Source: Tenacibaculum sp. MAR_2009_124 (GTDB lineage: Bacteria; Bacteroidota; Bacteroidia; Flavobacteriales; Flavobacteriaceae). From it: a stretch of 64,000 nucleotides of DNA. Both the position numbers and the translations under genes were made by a program. Of this stretch, positions 1 through 10,059 are shown piece by piece (position 1 is the stretch's first letter; each line of letters opens with the position of its first letter). The stretch is from NCBI RefSeq assembly GCF_900105455.1, contig NZ_FNSF01000005.1:186001-250000 (forward strand). The letters are read 5' to 3'. The notes under the pieces are model-generated. The model saw nothing but the letters and a program-made list of their open reading frames with translations, had not been told where the DNA came from and made no database searches.

Positions 1-2692
1 TACAATCGGTATCAAAACCATTTACTGTAAAACTAATAGGTTCACCATGCAAATCAGAACTCACTAATTTAGGATCAAAAAAGTAGTTTCCATCTAACCT
101 AACAACACCTCCATTAAGCCCATTATCTGTTATAGCATCTACAACTCCACCTCTTGGCTCAACATTAAACGGTAGCGGGAATGTATTATCATCAAAGCAA
201 ATATGATCCTCTGGAAGACTTAATTCTACTTCTGGAATTTCTAATAAAATATCTTCTGAGAATTCATTCGAACAACGATCTTTCTTTCCAAACAAACTAA
301 CTTTGAATCTTGCTATGTTTTCTTCTAATTTATATGTGTAAGAAACTAACATATCGGATGTTGTTAATGAATCCGATCCATCTCCAAAGTTCCAAGTATA
401 ATCAACATCTTCTTGATCATTATTCGCTATAATTCTAAAAACGACTTTAATTTCTCTATCTGATGTTGGTTCGGAAATAGTATCGACCATAAAACTGAAT
501 TCAGGACGTCGATTAACAAGAATAGCACAATCAGTTTCAAAATTATTGGCTGTAAATTTGATTGGTTTTCCATGTAATTCATGTGAAACTAGTTTCGGAT
601 CAAAAACAAATTCTCCTTGGTTTGTATATACAACTCCCCCATTTAATCCTTCTTCTACTTCTGCTTCTACATATCCTTTTTTTGGCATTACTGTAAATGG
701 AATGGGAAGTGTATTATCATCGAAGCACAATTCCTTAACTGGTAAGCTGAGTCCTATTAAATTTTCATCACAACATAAATAAGGTATCGAAAAATCAGCT
801 ACCACTGGGGTTAACACTTCAATGGGTTTTTCAACTTCATTTCCATCAAAATCGCCAGATAATGTTAATGCTTTCGGGTAGTAATATGGATAACCATATC
901 CATAAGGATAAGGATATTCATCATATTCACTATCAATATAAATTAAAATAAATGTTCCTCCAGGAACTACTCCTGCCTTATGTTCGTACCCATGATTCCT
1001 TTTTAAATACTGCTCAGTATATTCATGCAAAAAATCCTTGCTTTGTTCTCTTGTTCCTTTCACCTTTAAGGCTACTATATTAAAGCTCAAGTTATATTTT
1101 GCTCGAATAGCTTCTAGCTCAGTTACTACTTCCTTATAATTTTTCCCTTGATGTCCTTCAATTCTGTAAAAATCAGTATCGAAAGTAACTTCCAATGGTC
1201 TTTTCTCATTCAGTAACTGTGTATGATAACTTCGATTTTTCCCTTGCTCTTCAATGATTGTTTTTTCAATATCCCAAAGATTGATTAGATGCTGACCTAC
1301 ATTATTGTAAAATGGAATTGCTTTTTTACTCAACTCACCCAATTCATAGGAAGGTGTTATTCTTATATTCGTAAAATTTGAATTATAATTTAGAAGTTGC
1401 TGTAAACTTCTTTTCAATAATGAGTACAATTTTATTTGTTGTAGGTTTTGACTCTGATACAATAACTTTAAGGTAGTATCTATATCAAAAACTTGCTCAC
1501 GATTTAATTCGTCTTCCACGAATTTTGGCGATTTAAAGTCCTTTAAAGTCTTCTTACATTGTTTAAATATTGGCGATTTATAAAAGTTATATCGAAATAC
1601 TCCCGTTTTCTCTTCTTGAATTCCACCCAACAAAATATGCTTAGGAAATGCATTAATATCGGGTGTACAAGAAAGGTAATATTCCATACAATGCAACTCT
1701 TGCTTCAGTTCGTTGTAGGTGTCAATAATATCTTTTAAAACATCGTATCTATATTGAAAATCTGGCGGGATATTCTCGTCTTGACCAAATTGAAATAAAA
1801 ATTGATAGCGCTCTTCAAATACATTATACCAAGAAGGTAAATTAAGTCCATAAAATAACTGTTGATACGCTTTTAATGTGCGACCTACGATTTCATTTCT
1901 AAAAACTCCTTTGCTAAACTCCTTTTTTAATTCTTCATAATCCGAAAAATATTCAGGCTGCATCAACACTCGATTAGCCATAAGATCAGGTAGCCCTTTT
2001 AAAACTGATGTCGACAGATTTGGCTTCTTACTAATCGTGTCATATTGCATTATTCTCTGGGCTACAGAGCTTCTTACCAGCAATACTTTCAAACGGTTAC
2101 TAACTTCTAACCCTTGATTGTCACATGATAAACTAACACATAAGTCTTTCTTTTTATCATACTCTTCTAAATAGAGCAATACAACTGCGTCATGTAAAGG
2201 TACTTTCTGAATATCACTTGAATCATCTCCAATTTCATCTCCCAATAAAAACTCTAATTGCTTCGTTTCTTCCTGAAGAACTTTTGAAGAGTTTACCTCT
2301 TTTAAAGTAAAGAGTTCATAAATTTCCAATTGATCATCATTATCATAAAAGTATGGCTTGTATTTAGCATCTTTATTATCATACTTCTTAAAAAAACTGT
2401 AGGTATTATGGTTTTGTTGAATTACATTCTTATTTCCTTCTTCATTAAAAAACTTAATAATATCACCATCAGTGGTAATAGCAGTTCCTTGAGAAATATA
2501 AATATTACTTGCCTCTTCCGAAAAGCTTACTTCAAAACCACATAGCAGTCCAACTCCACTCAAAAGAATTCTGGATAGACGATCTTGATCATCAAAATAG
2601 TTTACTATTTCGTTAAGCTGTCCTTCGGTTAATACTTGATTTTGTGTAAATCGACGATAATTTGTTGTTATATCTGAAAGTTTCGTAGCCAT
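1..2692 (-). CDS. Large PKD-domain, repeat-containing eCIS-associated protein (3' end beyond window)
   Basis: An uninterrupted minus-strand frame opens with ATG at 2692 (MATKLSDITTNYRRF) and runs off the left edge after 897 codons. The N-terminal ~600 residues are mostly helical and charged, ending in a Tyr/Pro/Gly-rich stretch (YPYPYGYGYPYYYP). The remainder carries two related ~175-aa units that share CFDDNT, GLNGGVV, FDPKLVS, LHG and TDC. Between them lies a PKD-like segment with YTWNFGDGSD. The start lies 11 bp beyond the stop of the upstream baseplate gene, so it belongs to the same operon. PKD and Ig-like repeats usually mediate extracellular adhesion or surface display. A fibre or other peripheral structural role on the particle is an inference from position. 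Gene reality is well supported; the function is not established. Confidence 0.8.
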   Translation of the reverse strand, partial: MATKLSDITTNYRRFTQNQVLTEGQLNEIVNYFDDQDRLSRILLSGVGLLCGFEVSFSEEASNIYISQGTAITTDGDIIKFFNEEGNKNVIQQNHNTYSFFKKYDNKDAKYKPYFYDNDDQLEIYELFTLKEVNSSKVLQEETKQLEFLLGDEIGDDSSDIQKVPLHDAVVLLYLEEYDKKKDLCVSLSCDNQGLEVSNRLKVLLVRSSVAQRIMQYDTISKKPNLSTSVLKGLPDLMANRVLMQPEYFSDYEELKKEFSKGVFRNEIVGRTLKAYQQLFYGLNLPSWYNVFEERYQFLFQFGQDENIPPDFQYRYDVLKDIIDTYNELKQELHCMEYYLSCTPDINAFPKHILLGGIQEEKTGVFRYNFYKSPIFKQCKKTLKDFKSPKFVEDELNREQVFDIDTTLKLLYQSQNLQQIKLYSLLKRSLQQLLNYNSNFTNIRITPSYELGELSKKAIPFYNNVGQHLINLWDIEKTIIEEQGKNRSYHTQLLNEKRPLEVTFDTDFYRIEGHQGKNYKEVVTELEAIRAKYNLSFNIVALKVKGTREQSKDFLHEYTEQYLKRNHGYEHKAGVVPGGTFILIYIDSEYDEYPYPYGYGYPYYYPKALTLSGDFDGNEVEKPIEVLTPVVADFSIPYLCCDENLIGLSLPVKELCFDDNTLPIPFTVMPKKGYVEAEVEEGLNGGVVYTNQGEFVFDPKLVSHELHGKPIKFTANNFETDCAILVNRRPEFSFMVDTISEPTSDREIKVVFRIIANNDQEDVDYTWNFGDGSDSLTTSDMLVSYTYKLEENIARFKVSLFGKKDRCSNEFSEDILLEIPEVELSLPEDHICFDDNTFPLPFNVEPRGGVVDAITDNGLNGGVVRLDGNYFFDPKLVSSDLHGEPISFTVNGFDTDC

Positions 2693-2703
2693 GATTCGTG
2701 ATT

Positions 2704-5442
2704 TTAAAGTGATCCTAAGTTTGTTTTTCCTAAAATTATATTCCCTGATAATGATTCATTATCATCATCACTACAGTCAAATAATCTTCCAGTAGGATAT
2801 ACGTTTGAAAGTTTGGTTAGTTTATCAATAAATGTTTTCAACTCCAATGGTGGTTGATCTTGATCAGTTTGTCCTTCCGTTGGGTCTTTCTGAATTGTTG
2901 CTTTTGAAAACAAATAATCTTTGTACGCATTTTCAAATTGCAACAAATCATTAGCCTCCTTATCTTGTAATTCATTATCTCTATACCCAATCCAACATAT
3001 TTTGGGTAAAACATGAGAAGGCAATGTTTCTTTTATTATCTTTTCCATATAATTTCTGAAGTCAGTATTCATGAAGCGAAAAGTGTATCCAGGAATTATA
3101 ATACTTACACGATAAGAGTAAGGGTCTGTAGGTTCACATTGATTACATTCTTCTTTACTAATAGGCAAAAACAGTTCCTTATCTATTACATCGGCATTGA
3201 CATTAGGTCTTAATAACATATGCTCTACGATAAATATACCTTCCTCAGAAAATTCATTTTTCAAGAATTGAATTAACTGAATAATAGAGTCTTTTAACTC
3301 CTCTTGAGTTTCGTAATAATTAAACCTCTTCGCTATTATTCTATCAGGGTTATGATGACTTGCTATTTTCGGATTTATAATATCGTATGAATACTTCCCT
3401 GAATCTGACTGATGAATTTGAATATTATCAATAATAATCTCTTCATCAATTACTAAAGTATTTTCAAATACTTCATTTACTTTTTCTTCAGAGGTTTGAA
3501 TAATTTGAGAGATCGCAAAATAAAGTTCCCTATTAGCCGATGATAAGTCGTAATATTCTTCTGTAGCCGATAGTATAATTTTATGAGCATTATCTCTTAA
3601 TCTCCAACGAAATACTTTTTCATCATCAGCGTTAATAAGTGTATAGGTTTCAACATTGTGCTGCTGAGACAAACTTCTTCTATTATAATTTTTTATCCCT
3701 AAAAGTCTGGCAATTCTTTTTTGCGTTCCGCTAACATTATTGGTATCCCACAAAGCAATTGAGTCTTGCTTATAAAGATTCGCAGCGTTTCCTCTATTCA
3801 TGCTGGTTACTTTATAATCACTTAAGAAATCTTCTTTATTTCTCAACACCATTTCATCAGTACTAGCACCGTAAATAGCTCTCATTATAAAGGTATATTC
3901 TGAAAATCGCTCTGCAAACCTTGATAATAAATGGTCTAATAGTATATTTCTGCGTTCAATATCATTATCTTGTTTTTCAAACAAGGTTTGGGTTAATGAA
4001 ATATCACTATTAAGATCGTAATCGGTTACCAAGTCGTCGAGTCCATCAATATCTTTAACAGCTTGCGTAAAATAAGTTTGAGTTAAATTTCCTTTTACAG
4101 AAAGTAAATCACTTACTCTTTCTAAATGCTTGAAATAGCTTGCTAAAATTTGGTCGAAAAAAGTCAAATAAGCTTTTAACTGTTTTGCTTGTGCAACGCG
4201 CTCGGGAGTTGGTGTATCAATTAAACCCTCTGGTCCAATTCCATAAGTTAATGGAAACTCATTTTGAATAGAGGTATAATCGGTTAAATTGTATTTTTCT
4301 CCATCGGGCAATGAAAAGGTTTTGTTTTCGCTAGCGTTTACTCTTTTTTCTTCTTCTTCGTCTTTTAACTCTTGTAAATACTCTACTACTTTGGCTTTGT
4401 TTATACTCAGTGGTAATACGCCTTTGTTATAATTGAAAACACTTTTATCGCATAACATTGGTTTCTGATGATCTTCCATACATAATAACCAATCATCTAA
4501 CATTGCGGCTTCTTGAGCGCAATCGCCCATGGCAATTTCTTTGATATGCTTTACCCCAGGAATAGCCATTATTAACTTGATAATATCAGACAATCGAACT
4601 TCATCTGTTAAATCTGCCTTCATCAACTCTTTGCTCTCAATAAACCCGTTATCCAATATTGGGCCGTCAAATATTTCAGTTGATCCATATCCTTTATCAA
4701 GCATTTCTTGAATGGAATAAAAGTTTACCGATGGTGAAAAATACCCATCAATAGCATTTAAAATAAGAGCATGTATCTTTTCCTCATCAGCTGTTGTTTC
4801 TACTTCTATATCCGCGCAAATTTTTATCGGATACTGATTAATTGGCTTTATAGACACTAAATCTTCACACAAGTTTCTATTTGCATGAAACCTTGTTTTT
4901 ATCTCCTCGTTTATATCATCCACAATATCCTCTGTACCTTCCTCATAATCTACATAGACATCGTACAGACCTTTTAACCAAAAGTCATCTTTTAAATTGT
5001 TGGTTAAATGACTAGTGTCTGATGAATTATAGGTAAGTTTTCCTTCTTTTAAATCGGCAAATACTTGTTTTTTATGGACCGTTAACCAGCAGTTTTTAAC
5101 TCCTTGAATGTCGATAAACAATTTTCTGTAATCGCTTTCAGTAACAGGGCTTGTTGGTAAGACTTCCGAAGCTTTAAAAAATTGTTCATGAAAATCACCC
5201 GAATTGTTAGATGATAGTACATCTTCAATGGGTAAATTAATTCTCATTCCCAAATCGGTAATAGCATACGATAATACTTCGAGGATGGTAATTCCTGGAT
5301 CGTGTGAATTAAAGTCAGTCCATAATTTACCACCAAGTTTCTCAATATACTCTATGCCTTTATTTCTCAGAAAGTAATAATCTAAGTCGTCTTTAGTGCT
5401 GACATTTTTAGGAATACTTATATGTTGATTTAGTATAGACAT
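2704..5442 (-). CDS. eCIS baseplate J-like protein (Afp12/Pvc12-type position)
   Basis: This 912-aa protein has near its N-terminus the segment LWTDFNSHDPGITILEVLSY, the D-x-N-x-x-DPG-x-T-x-x-E signature of phage gpJ-type baseplate wedge proteins. The middle (about residues 400-620) is mostly alpha-helical. The C-terminus has no motif I recognise. It overlaps the stop of the preceding baseplate gene by 13 bp and is followed after 11 bp by the PKD protein, so translation is probably coupled. In contractile tails two such large proteins form the wedge heterodimers that link hub, sheath and fibres. Assignment to the Afp12 slot rests on gene order and size. A fragment of the same fold in an unrelated phage is unlikely given the operon. 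Confidence 0.75.
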   Translation of the reverse strand: MSILNQHISIPKNVSTKDDLDYYFLRNKGIEYIEKLGGKLWTDFNSHDPGITILEVLSYAITDLGMRINLPIEDVLSSNNSGDFHEQFFKASEVLPTSPVTESDYRKLFIDIQGVKNCWLTVHKKQVFADLKEGKLTYNSSDTSHLTNNLKDDFWLKGLYDVYVDYEEGTEDIVDDINEEIKTRFHANRNLCEDLVSIKPINQYPIKICADIEVETTADEEKIHALILNAIDGYFSPSVNFYSIQEMLDKGYGSTEIFDGPILDNGFIESKELMKADLTDEVRLSDIIKLIMAIPGVKHIKEIAMGDCAQEAAMLDDWLLCMEDHQKPMLCDKSVFNYNKGVLPLSINKAKVVEYLQELKDEEEEKRVNASENKTFSLPDGEKYNLTDYTSIQNEFPLTYGIGPEGLIDTPTPERVAQAKQLKAYLTFFDQILASYFKHLERVSDLLSVKGNLTQTYFTQAVKDIDGLDDLVTDYDLNSDISLTQTLFEKQDNDIERRNILLDHLLSRFAERFSEYTFIMRAIYGASTDEMVLRNKEDFLSDYKVTSMNRGNAANLYKQDSIALWDTNNVSGTQKRIARLLGIKNYNRRSLSQQHNVETYTLINADDEKVFRWRLRDNAHKIILSATEEYYDLSSANRELYFAISQIIQTSEEKVNEVFENTLVIDEEIIIDNIQIHQSDSGKYSYDIINPKIASHHNPDRIIAKRFNYYETQEELKDSIIQLIQFLKNEFSEEGIFIVEHMLLRPNVNADVIDKELFLPISKEECNQCEPTDPYSYRVSIIIPGYTFRFMNTDFRNYMEKIIKETLPSHVLPKICWIGYRDNELQDKEANDLLQFENAYKDYLFSKATIQKDPTEGQTDQDQPPLELKTFIDKLTKLSNVYPTGRLFDCSDDDNESLSGNIILGKTNLGSL

Positions 5443-8400
5443 TGTTCTGCTTCTTGAATGTTAATTTGATTACATGTAGGAACATTCGTTGATATCGAAT
5501 GAGTTTTCGAAGACACTAAAATGTGTTTAGGACTTGAAGGAGAAAGTTTCTTTTCAAAAGTTAGGCTTTCAAAAACAGTGGTATTTCCTTCTGCTAATTT
5601 GATATCATCTTCAGCAGAAATCTTCGCTAACTCCAAAGACACTAAATAATCAACATAAGGTAACTTTTCCACATAGTCAATAACACTACTATTATTTAAT
5701 TCAATGCCAAATTCAATACTTTCCGATTCATTAAACGCCCATGGAGATAACAACTTGGTTATATCTTCCTGTAATTTATCCTTGTAAAAATTTTCATCAA
5801 ACTGTGGATAAAACTTCACTTTTACTTCAACGTGAACTCTTTCGTATTGAGCGTTATCAACAAAGGCTTCCACTTGTTTTCCGTTTAAAGTATTTACATA
5901 TTTTTCTATTTCATTAAGAGTCGTTTGGCTTAATCTTGGTTCGTAAATATCAAATACGTTTCTATTAATAATATCTGGAATAACAATAACCAAAACATTC
6001 CCTGGTGACATGAACGAAGTTTTCGATGTATGATTTAAACACTTTACTCGAAACACTTCTGGAAACTCTTCCAATATTAAATGTTCATAATCCCAAAGAT
6101 TGATTGCTCTATTTTTATGACGGAGTCTTTCACTTACACGTTGATAGTATTTTAAATCGGTTTCTTCTGGTTTCCCTCCAAAAGAATTAAAAGGTTGTTG
6201 AACTCCTTTTACTTGAGGAATCCTTGTAACAAGTTTTGAAATAGTTTCAGCCGTTAGTCCTTTTTCTAAATGAGAAAGCTCATTTTTATTGTTAGAAAAA
6301 GTAGCTATAGTTGCTTGAGCATACACTCCAAACACCTTACAAACAGCATCGTAACTTTTATGCATTTTGGCGCGTAACCAAATATAATCTTCAGAAAATT
6401 TGGTGTTTTTTGCTGTTGCTTGTTCTGGAATTTTTATTTGCACAATTCCTGATTTTAGAAAATTATCCACCTCATTTACAAGTATCTCATCTTCTAATTT
6501 TTTCCAATAGTTACGGCACAAAACCGACCAAGAAATCCCTTGTTTGCCCACAAAAGTATCTACATTCGGGTTTTCACTTCCTTCTAAAACTTGTATCAAC
6601 AACGATACTTGTTGTAGTGCTTCAACATCTTTTAATCCGATATACAATTCCCCTCCATGACAATAGTCAGGTACCAAATAACAAGAAACATCTTGACCAA
6701 TAATTGAAGATTTTCTTGCTTCCTCTTTCAAAAAACTATGTTCTTCATAAACCCCAAATACATCGTTATGATGTAATTGAATTCTGCTAGTTTCATAAGA
6801 CGCTGGTTCTACAACCTCTAAACTCACTTCTTCTTGGGCCGCATATGACATTTTAATGCTCTCAATTAAAGGTGTATATGGTTGATTAGGTATTGGTGCC
6901 TGATCGTTTTGAGAGGTAAAAGCCAATGTATACAACATTGGATATAATGAATGTAAGAAGGATTGATTTAATGTTAGTTTAAGCTGAGAAGTCTCATCGA
7001 TTTCTGATTCGGTGTTTTTAAAAGATGTATTTAGCTGAAAAACACCATTGTTCTTTTGAAATAAGATAATACCGCTGTCTTTCGTTTTCCAATCTTCTTT
7101 ATAATATAAGCTTGAAGTTGCTTTAAAATCTTTATCTGAATTAATGATCAAATCCGACTCATTTACCACTAATTTTTTTGCAGTATCATTTATAGCATCT
7201 GTAATACCATCCGTAGGTTGATTTGCCTCCTTCAATGGCTCTTCTTCAATCAAAAGAGCGTCTACATAATTCGTTTTACTAATTTTACTTAAAAATGACT
7301 TTTTGTAAGCATTGTAATGACTTACAAAATTGGTTGGCGTATTCATCCAGTTCGCTGAAATAGCAATATCACTCCATTTTTTAGTAAAAACTTCTGGATA
7401 TTTGATATGAAAAGCCCCTCCTCGAATCGGTTGACTTGTAAAAGGCATGAAAGGCTTAGCTGGATTCAAAACGCCAAAATCACTCTCCATTTGTATATCT
7501 TTTACCTCGAAAGCAGCTACATTAATTTTGATTTTTCCAATCGCTTTTTTTACAATTCGTCTAAAAAAATCATGTCCTTCTTTAGCATTCGTTTTCAATA
7601 AAAAACGGACTACAGGAAACTCCGTACTCAAGTTATTCTTTAAACGTTCATTGTTATAATTTTCAATAGCAGGTAAATCTTTATCTACCGAAAACACCAA
7701 TTGTAACTGATTTGAACTCATAAATGTTGACCTTAATCCTTGAGTTCCCTTTACATGAAGTGCTATTCCTGTTTTTGACAACTTTACTTCTTGCCATGAT
7801 TTTTGAGTGCTATAAGAAACTTGTATCCATTCTAATAATTTGGTAGAAGTAATTCCTTCAATATTAATTGAGTCATTAAAGTCTATTGTAATACATACGT
7901 TTCTCGTTCCTTCCTTCATTGCTAAAACAGGAGAAGCAATACTAAACCCAAGTTCCACATCTGGAAGGTTGTCATAATTTTTTTCTGAGGAATTGTATCC
8001 AAAAGGAAACCAAAATGGTGAGTTTTCAGGTAATTCTTTCCCTAGACCGTCAAAAGAATTTGTTATTTCACTGTATTTAAATTCCCCGTTATATATATCG
8101 TTAAATGTGCTTTTTAAACTACCAACAGTCGCTTTATTAACTACAAAGTTATTATCTACTTCATAAATTAATTTACCTCCATTAACATCTTTTTTTGCAT
8201 CTAATTGAGCGTTTTCTGGAATTTCCTCTTCTAATGCTTTTTTTGCTAATTCAAATACTACATGAACTTGATCTTCTCGGACTGGTAATTTTTCTATTTT
8301 TAAAATATCCTTATAGAAGAAAGAAAGATGTCTTTGCGTTAAAGAGTTAAATCTATCTTTTGAATATTCTAGTAGTTTTAAGAAACAAACAAACAATGTT

Positions 8401-8744
8401 AAATGAGGCGTTAGCTCACCGTTATTATCAAACTCTTTGAGCATCTCTTTAACAGACTCTTTTAACTTTGAATACTCCTTTGTGGTTCTATTTGGAATGT
8501 CTTTTTTAGTACTATTTGTTACATTAAAAAAAGATTGCCAATTTCCTTCATGATTTTCTGCATTGGTTGGTGAAAAATAATTCACTTGCTGCGCAAAATG
8601 AAAAGCAAAAAGCAACCAATCTTCAATCGTAAAATCATGCAACTCCACGTTATCAGGATTCAATGATGCTTGAAAACGATCATTTTGATTGGTCCCGTTT
8701 CTTTTAAAAATGACATTATCTATATGACAACATGTATTACACAT
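5430..8744 (-). CDS. eCIS baseplate J-like protein (Afp11/Pvc11-type position)
   Basis: This is a 1104-aa protein. Its last ~250 residues match the baseplate assembly protein J pattern: ETDLKYYQRVSERLRHKNRA, then LWDYEHLILEEFPEVFRVKC, then a beta-rich domain ending near LLSPWAF. This region corresponds to the conserved wedge core in P2 gpJ and T4 gp6. The N-terminal ~850 residues form a long extension that is much larger than in phage homologues. In Bacteroidota eCIS such extensions are known to enlarge the baseplate. The N-terminus is cysteine-rich (MCNTCCHID). It sits 17 bp after the gp25-like gene and overlaps the next baseplate gene by 13 bp. Role as a structural wedge protein is an inference from family and order. 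Confidence 0.8.
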   Translation of the reverse strand: MCNTCCHIDNVIFKRNGTNQNDRFQASLNPDNVELHDFTIEDWLLFAFHFAQQVNYFSPTNAENHEGNWQSFFNVTNSTKKDIPNRTTKEYSKLKESVKEMLKEFDNNGELTPHLTLFVCFLKLLEYSKDRFNSLTQRHLSFFYKDILKIEKLPVREDQVHVVFELAKKALEEEIPENAQLDAKKDVNGGKLIYEVDNNFVVNKATVGSLKSTFNDIYNGEFKYSEITNSFDGLGKELPENSPFWFPFGYNSSEKNYDNLPDVELGFSIASPVLAMKEGTRNVCITIDFNDSINIEGITSTKLLEWIQVSYSTQKSWQEVKLSKTGIALHVKGTQGLRSTFMSSNQLQLVFSVDKDLPAIENYNNERLKNNLSTEFPVVRFLLKTNAKEGHDFFRRIVKKAIGKIKINVAAFEVKDIQMESDFGVLNPAKPFMPFTSQPIRGGAFHIKYPEVFTKKWSDIAISANWMNTPTNFVSHYNAYKKSFLSKISKTNYVDALLIEEEPLKEANQPTDGITDAINDTAKKLVVNESDLIINSDKDFKATSSLYYKEDWKTKDSGIILFQKNNGVFQLNTSFKNTESEIDETSQLKLTLNQSFLHSLYPMLYTLAFTSQNDQAPIPNQPYTPLIESIKMSYAAQEEVSLEVVEPASYETSRIQLHHNDVFGVYEEHSFLKEEARKSSIIGQDVSCYLVPDYCHGGELYIGLKDVEALQQVSLLIQVLEGSENPNVDTFVGKQGISWSVLCRNYWKKLEDEILVNEVDNFLKSGIVQIKIPEQATAKNTKFSEDYIWLRAKMHKSYDAVCKVFGVYAQATIATFSNNKNELSHLEKGLTAETISKLVTRIPQVKGVQQPFNSFGGKPEETDLKYYQRVSERLRHKNRAINLWDYEHLILEEFPEVFRVKCLNHTSKTSFMSPGNVLVIVIPDIINRNVFDIYEPRLSQTTLNEIEKYVNTLNGKQVEAFVDNAQYERVHVEVKVKFYPQFDENFYKDKLQEDITKLLSPWAFNESESIEFGIELNNSSVIDYVEKLPYVDYLVSLELAKISAEDDIKLAEGNTTVFESLTFEKKLSPSSPKHILVSSKTHSISTNVPTCNQINIQEAEQCLY

Positions 8745-8761
8745 CAGTTTGGTTTGTTTGG

Positions 8762-9172
8762 TTAAATATTAGTTCCTTCTTCTTTATAGAATGGGAATAC
8801 ATAATTGGTTCTTGAGTTGGTTGCTCTCACTATATAATCAATCGAAATAATCAACTTCCCTTCCAGGGTATCGGTTTCAGAAATATCAATTTTTAATACA
8901 TCAATTCTTGGTTCATGATATAAAATGGCTGTTCTAATCAAATCCGTTACATAGGTGATTAACGTTCTATTTAGTTTTTCAAAAAGTAATTCCTCAAGAT
9001 TACATCCATATTCAGGTAACATCACACGTTCACCTAATTGCGTGGTTAGTAAAATTTGAAGGCTCTTTTGAATATCTTCTTCATTGGAAGTCATAATCAC
9101 TTCATTCCTACCTTTACTAAACTCAGGTGGAAATCCCCAACCTGTTCCTAAGAATGCTTTTTTACTTTCCAT
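8762..9172 (-). CDS. gp25-like baseplate wedge protein
   Basis: This 136-aa protein has the usual length and layout of the GPW/gp25 family. It starts MESKKAFLGTGWGFPPEF, then NEEDIQKSLQILLTTQLGER, then MLPEYGCNLEELLFE, the highly conserved R-x-x-x-P-x-(F/Y)-G motif of T4 gp25, Afp9 and TssE. The C-terminal part is the beta-sheet DYIVRATNSRTNYVFPFY. In contractile machines this protein holds the first sheath ring on the baseplate wedge. It is followed after 17 bp by the large J-like gene and preceded by a repeat-rich intergenic stretch, so it may have its own promoter. Identification is secure at the family level. Confidence 0.88.
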   Translation of the reverse strand: MESKKAFLGTGWGFPPEFSKGRNEVIMTSNEEDIQKSLQILLTTQLGERVMLPEYGCNLEELLFEKLNRTLITYVTDLIRTAILYHEPRIDVLKIDISETDTLEGKLIISIDYIVRATNSRTNYVFPFYKEEGTNI

Positions 9173-9369
9173 TTTTTCTAATTATTGATTTTGAGTATTG
9201 AATTTTAAGTTGTAATTAGAGATACCCCTATTAAAAACCTAACACTTAACACTCAACATTCATCACTTAACATTACCTTTTTATCAATTATGAATGCTTA
9301 ATTACGAATGTTCAATTATGAATTGGTACACTTTTACACTTATGCATTAGTACATTTTATATAAACTCT

Positions 9370-9495
9370 GTCTCGATATAATTTTTAGTCCTTCCAGTCA
9401 TAAAAATCACTCGACATGACAAATTCCTTTTAATTTTGAGTTGTCATTTGAAATACTACTTGTCAATAACTTAACTCTCAAAATTCATCACTTAG
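9370..9495. repeat. Direct repeat copy 1 flanking the PAAR gene
   Basis: This stretch of about 126 bp aligns collinearly with 9927-10052 at a constant offset of 557 bp over most of its length. Shared blocks are gtctc-ata-aattttta, a cttcc-gtc block, the identical ACTCGACATGACAAA, TTTTAATTTTGAG and CATTCATCACTTA (the last with one mismatch). It carries no open reading frame. The neighbouring 9181-9360 contains further degenerate copies of AATTATGAATT- and CAACATTCATCACTTAAC-like words. Sequences of this kind are dispersed in many Bacteroidota genomes. Here the two copies bracket one gene. Confidence 0.75.
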
Positions 9496-9545
9496 CCTTT
9501 TTACATTGTTACATTGATCCACTTCTACATTAACTCATTGATAAA

Positions 9546-9836
9546 TCATCCAATTAATACTGTTGGCTCTCCAGCTACGATAGTTCCTCCATGAGCTGTT
9601 GAATCACCCATTCGGGCCGCTGGCATTCCTCCTATCAATACAGTTCCTGAACCTGCAACTATACTGTCTGGAGGTCCTGTACATACCGCCATATCACCCA
9701 TCCTAGCCGCTGGCATTCCTCCGATTAAAACTGTTGGTTCTCCCGCTGGTAGTATTGGACCACCTACATGTGGAACGGGTCCTGTTGACATTGGACATAC
9801 GTGCATATCGTTTACTCTTGCTGCTGGATTCCCCAT
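9546..9836 (-). CDS. PAAR-domain spike tip protein
   Basis: This is a 96-aa single-domain PAAR protein. It begins with MGNPAARVNDMHVCP and has two copies of VLIGGMPAARMGD. Candidate metal ligands of the cone are His12, Cys14, His23, Cys52 and His82. PAAR proteins cap the VgrG-type spike and sharpen it for membrane penetration (Afp10-type slot). There is no C-terminal toxin extension, so it is a bare tip. The gene is separated from both neighbours by 223- and 373-bp non-coding stretches, unlike the otherwise tightly packed operon, and those stretches are copies of one repeat (9370-9495 and 9927-10052). Confidence 0.93.
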   Translation of the reverse strand: MGNPAARVNDMHVCPMSTGPVPHVGGPILPAGEPTVLIGGMPAARMGDMAVCTGPPDSIVAGSGTVLIGGMPAARMGDSTAHGGTIVAGEPTVLIG

Positions 9837-9926
9837 TTTTTCAATTACGAATTGTTAATTATGAATTACGAATGCTCAATTATGAATTGATACATTTTTA
9901 CATTGTTACATTGTTACATTAAATAT

Positions 9927-10052
9927 GTCTCAATACAATTTTTACTCCTTCCGGTCGCAAAAAACACTCGACATGACAAACTACTTTTAATTTTGAGTAG
10001 TCATCAGAAGCACTACTTATCAACAACTTAACACTCAACATTCATCACTTAA
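9927..10052. repeat. Direct repeat copy 2 flanking the PAAR gene
   Basis: Second copy of the repeat at 9370-9495, in the same orientation, with the shared words ACTCGACATGACAAA, TTTTAATTTTGAG and CATTCATCACTTA. It fills most of the gap between the VgrG-like gene (ends 10060) and the PAAR gene (starts 9836). I see no coding potential. The bases 9843-9900 are AATTATGAATTACGAATG-like tandem words that also occur at 9290-9330 and 13155-13185. Confidence 0.75.
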
Positions 10053-10059
10053 CACTACC

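Noticed and set aside
6311..6703. 130-codon plus-strand open frame
   Set aside because: Lies entirely inside the opposite-strand baseplate gene and shows no domain; antisense shadow.
9837..10059. Possible CRISPR-like repeats around the PAAR gene
   Set aside because: Only two long, imperfect, widely spaced copies with a gene between them; no regular spacer pattern or cas genes.
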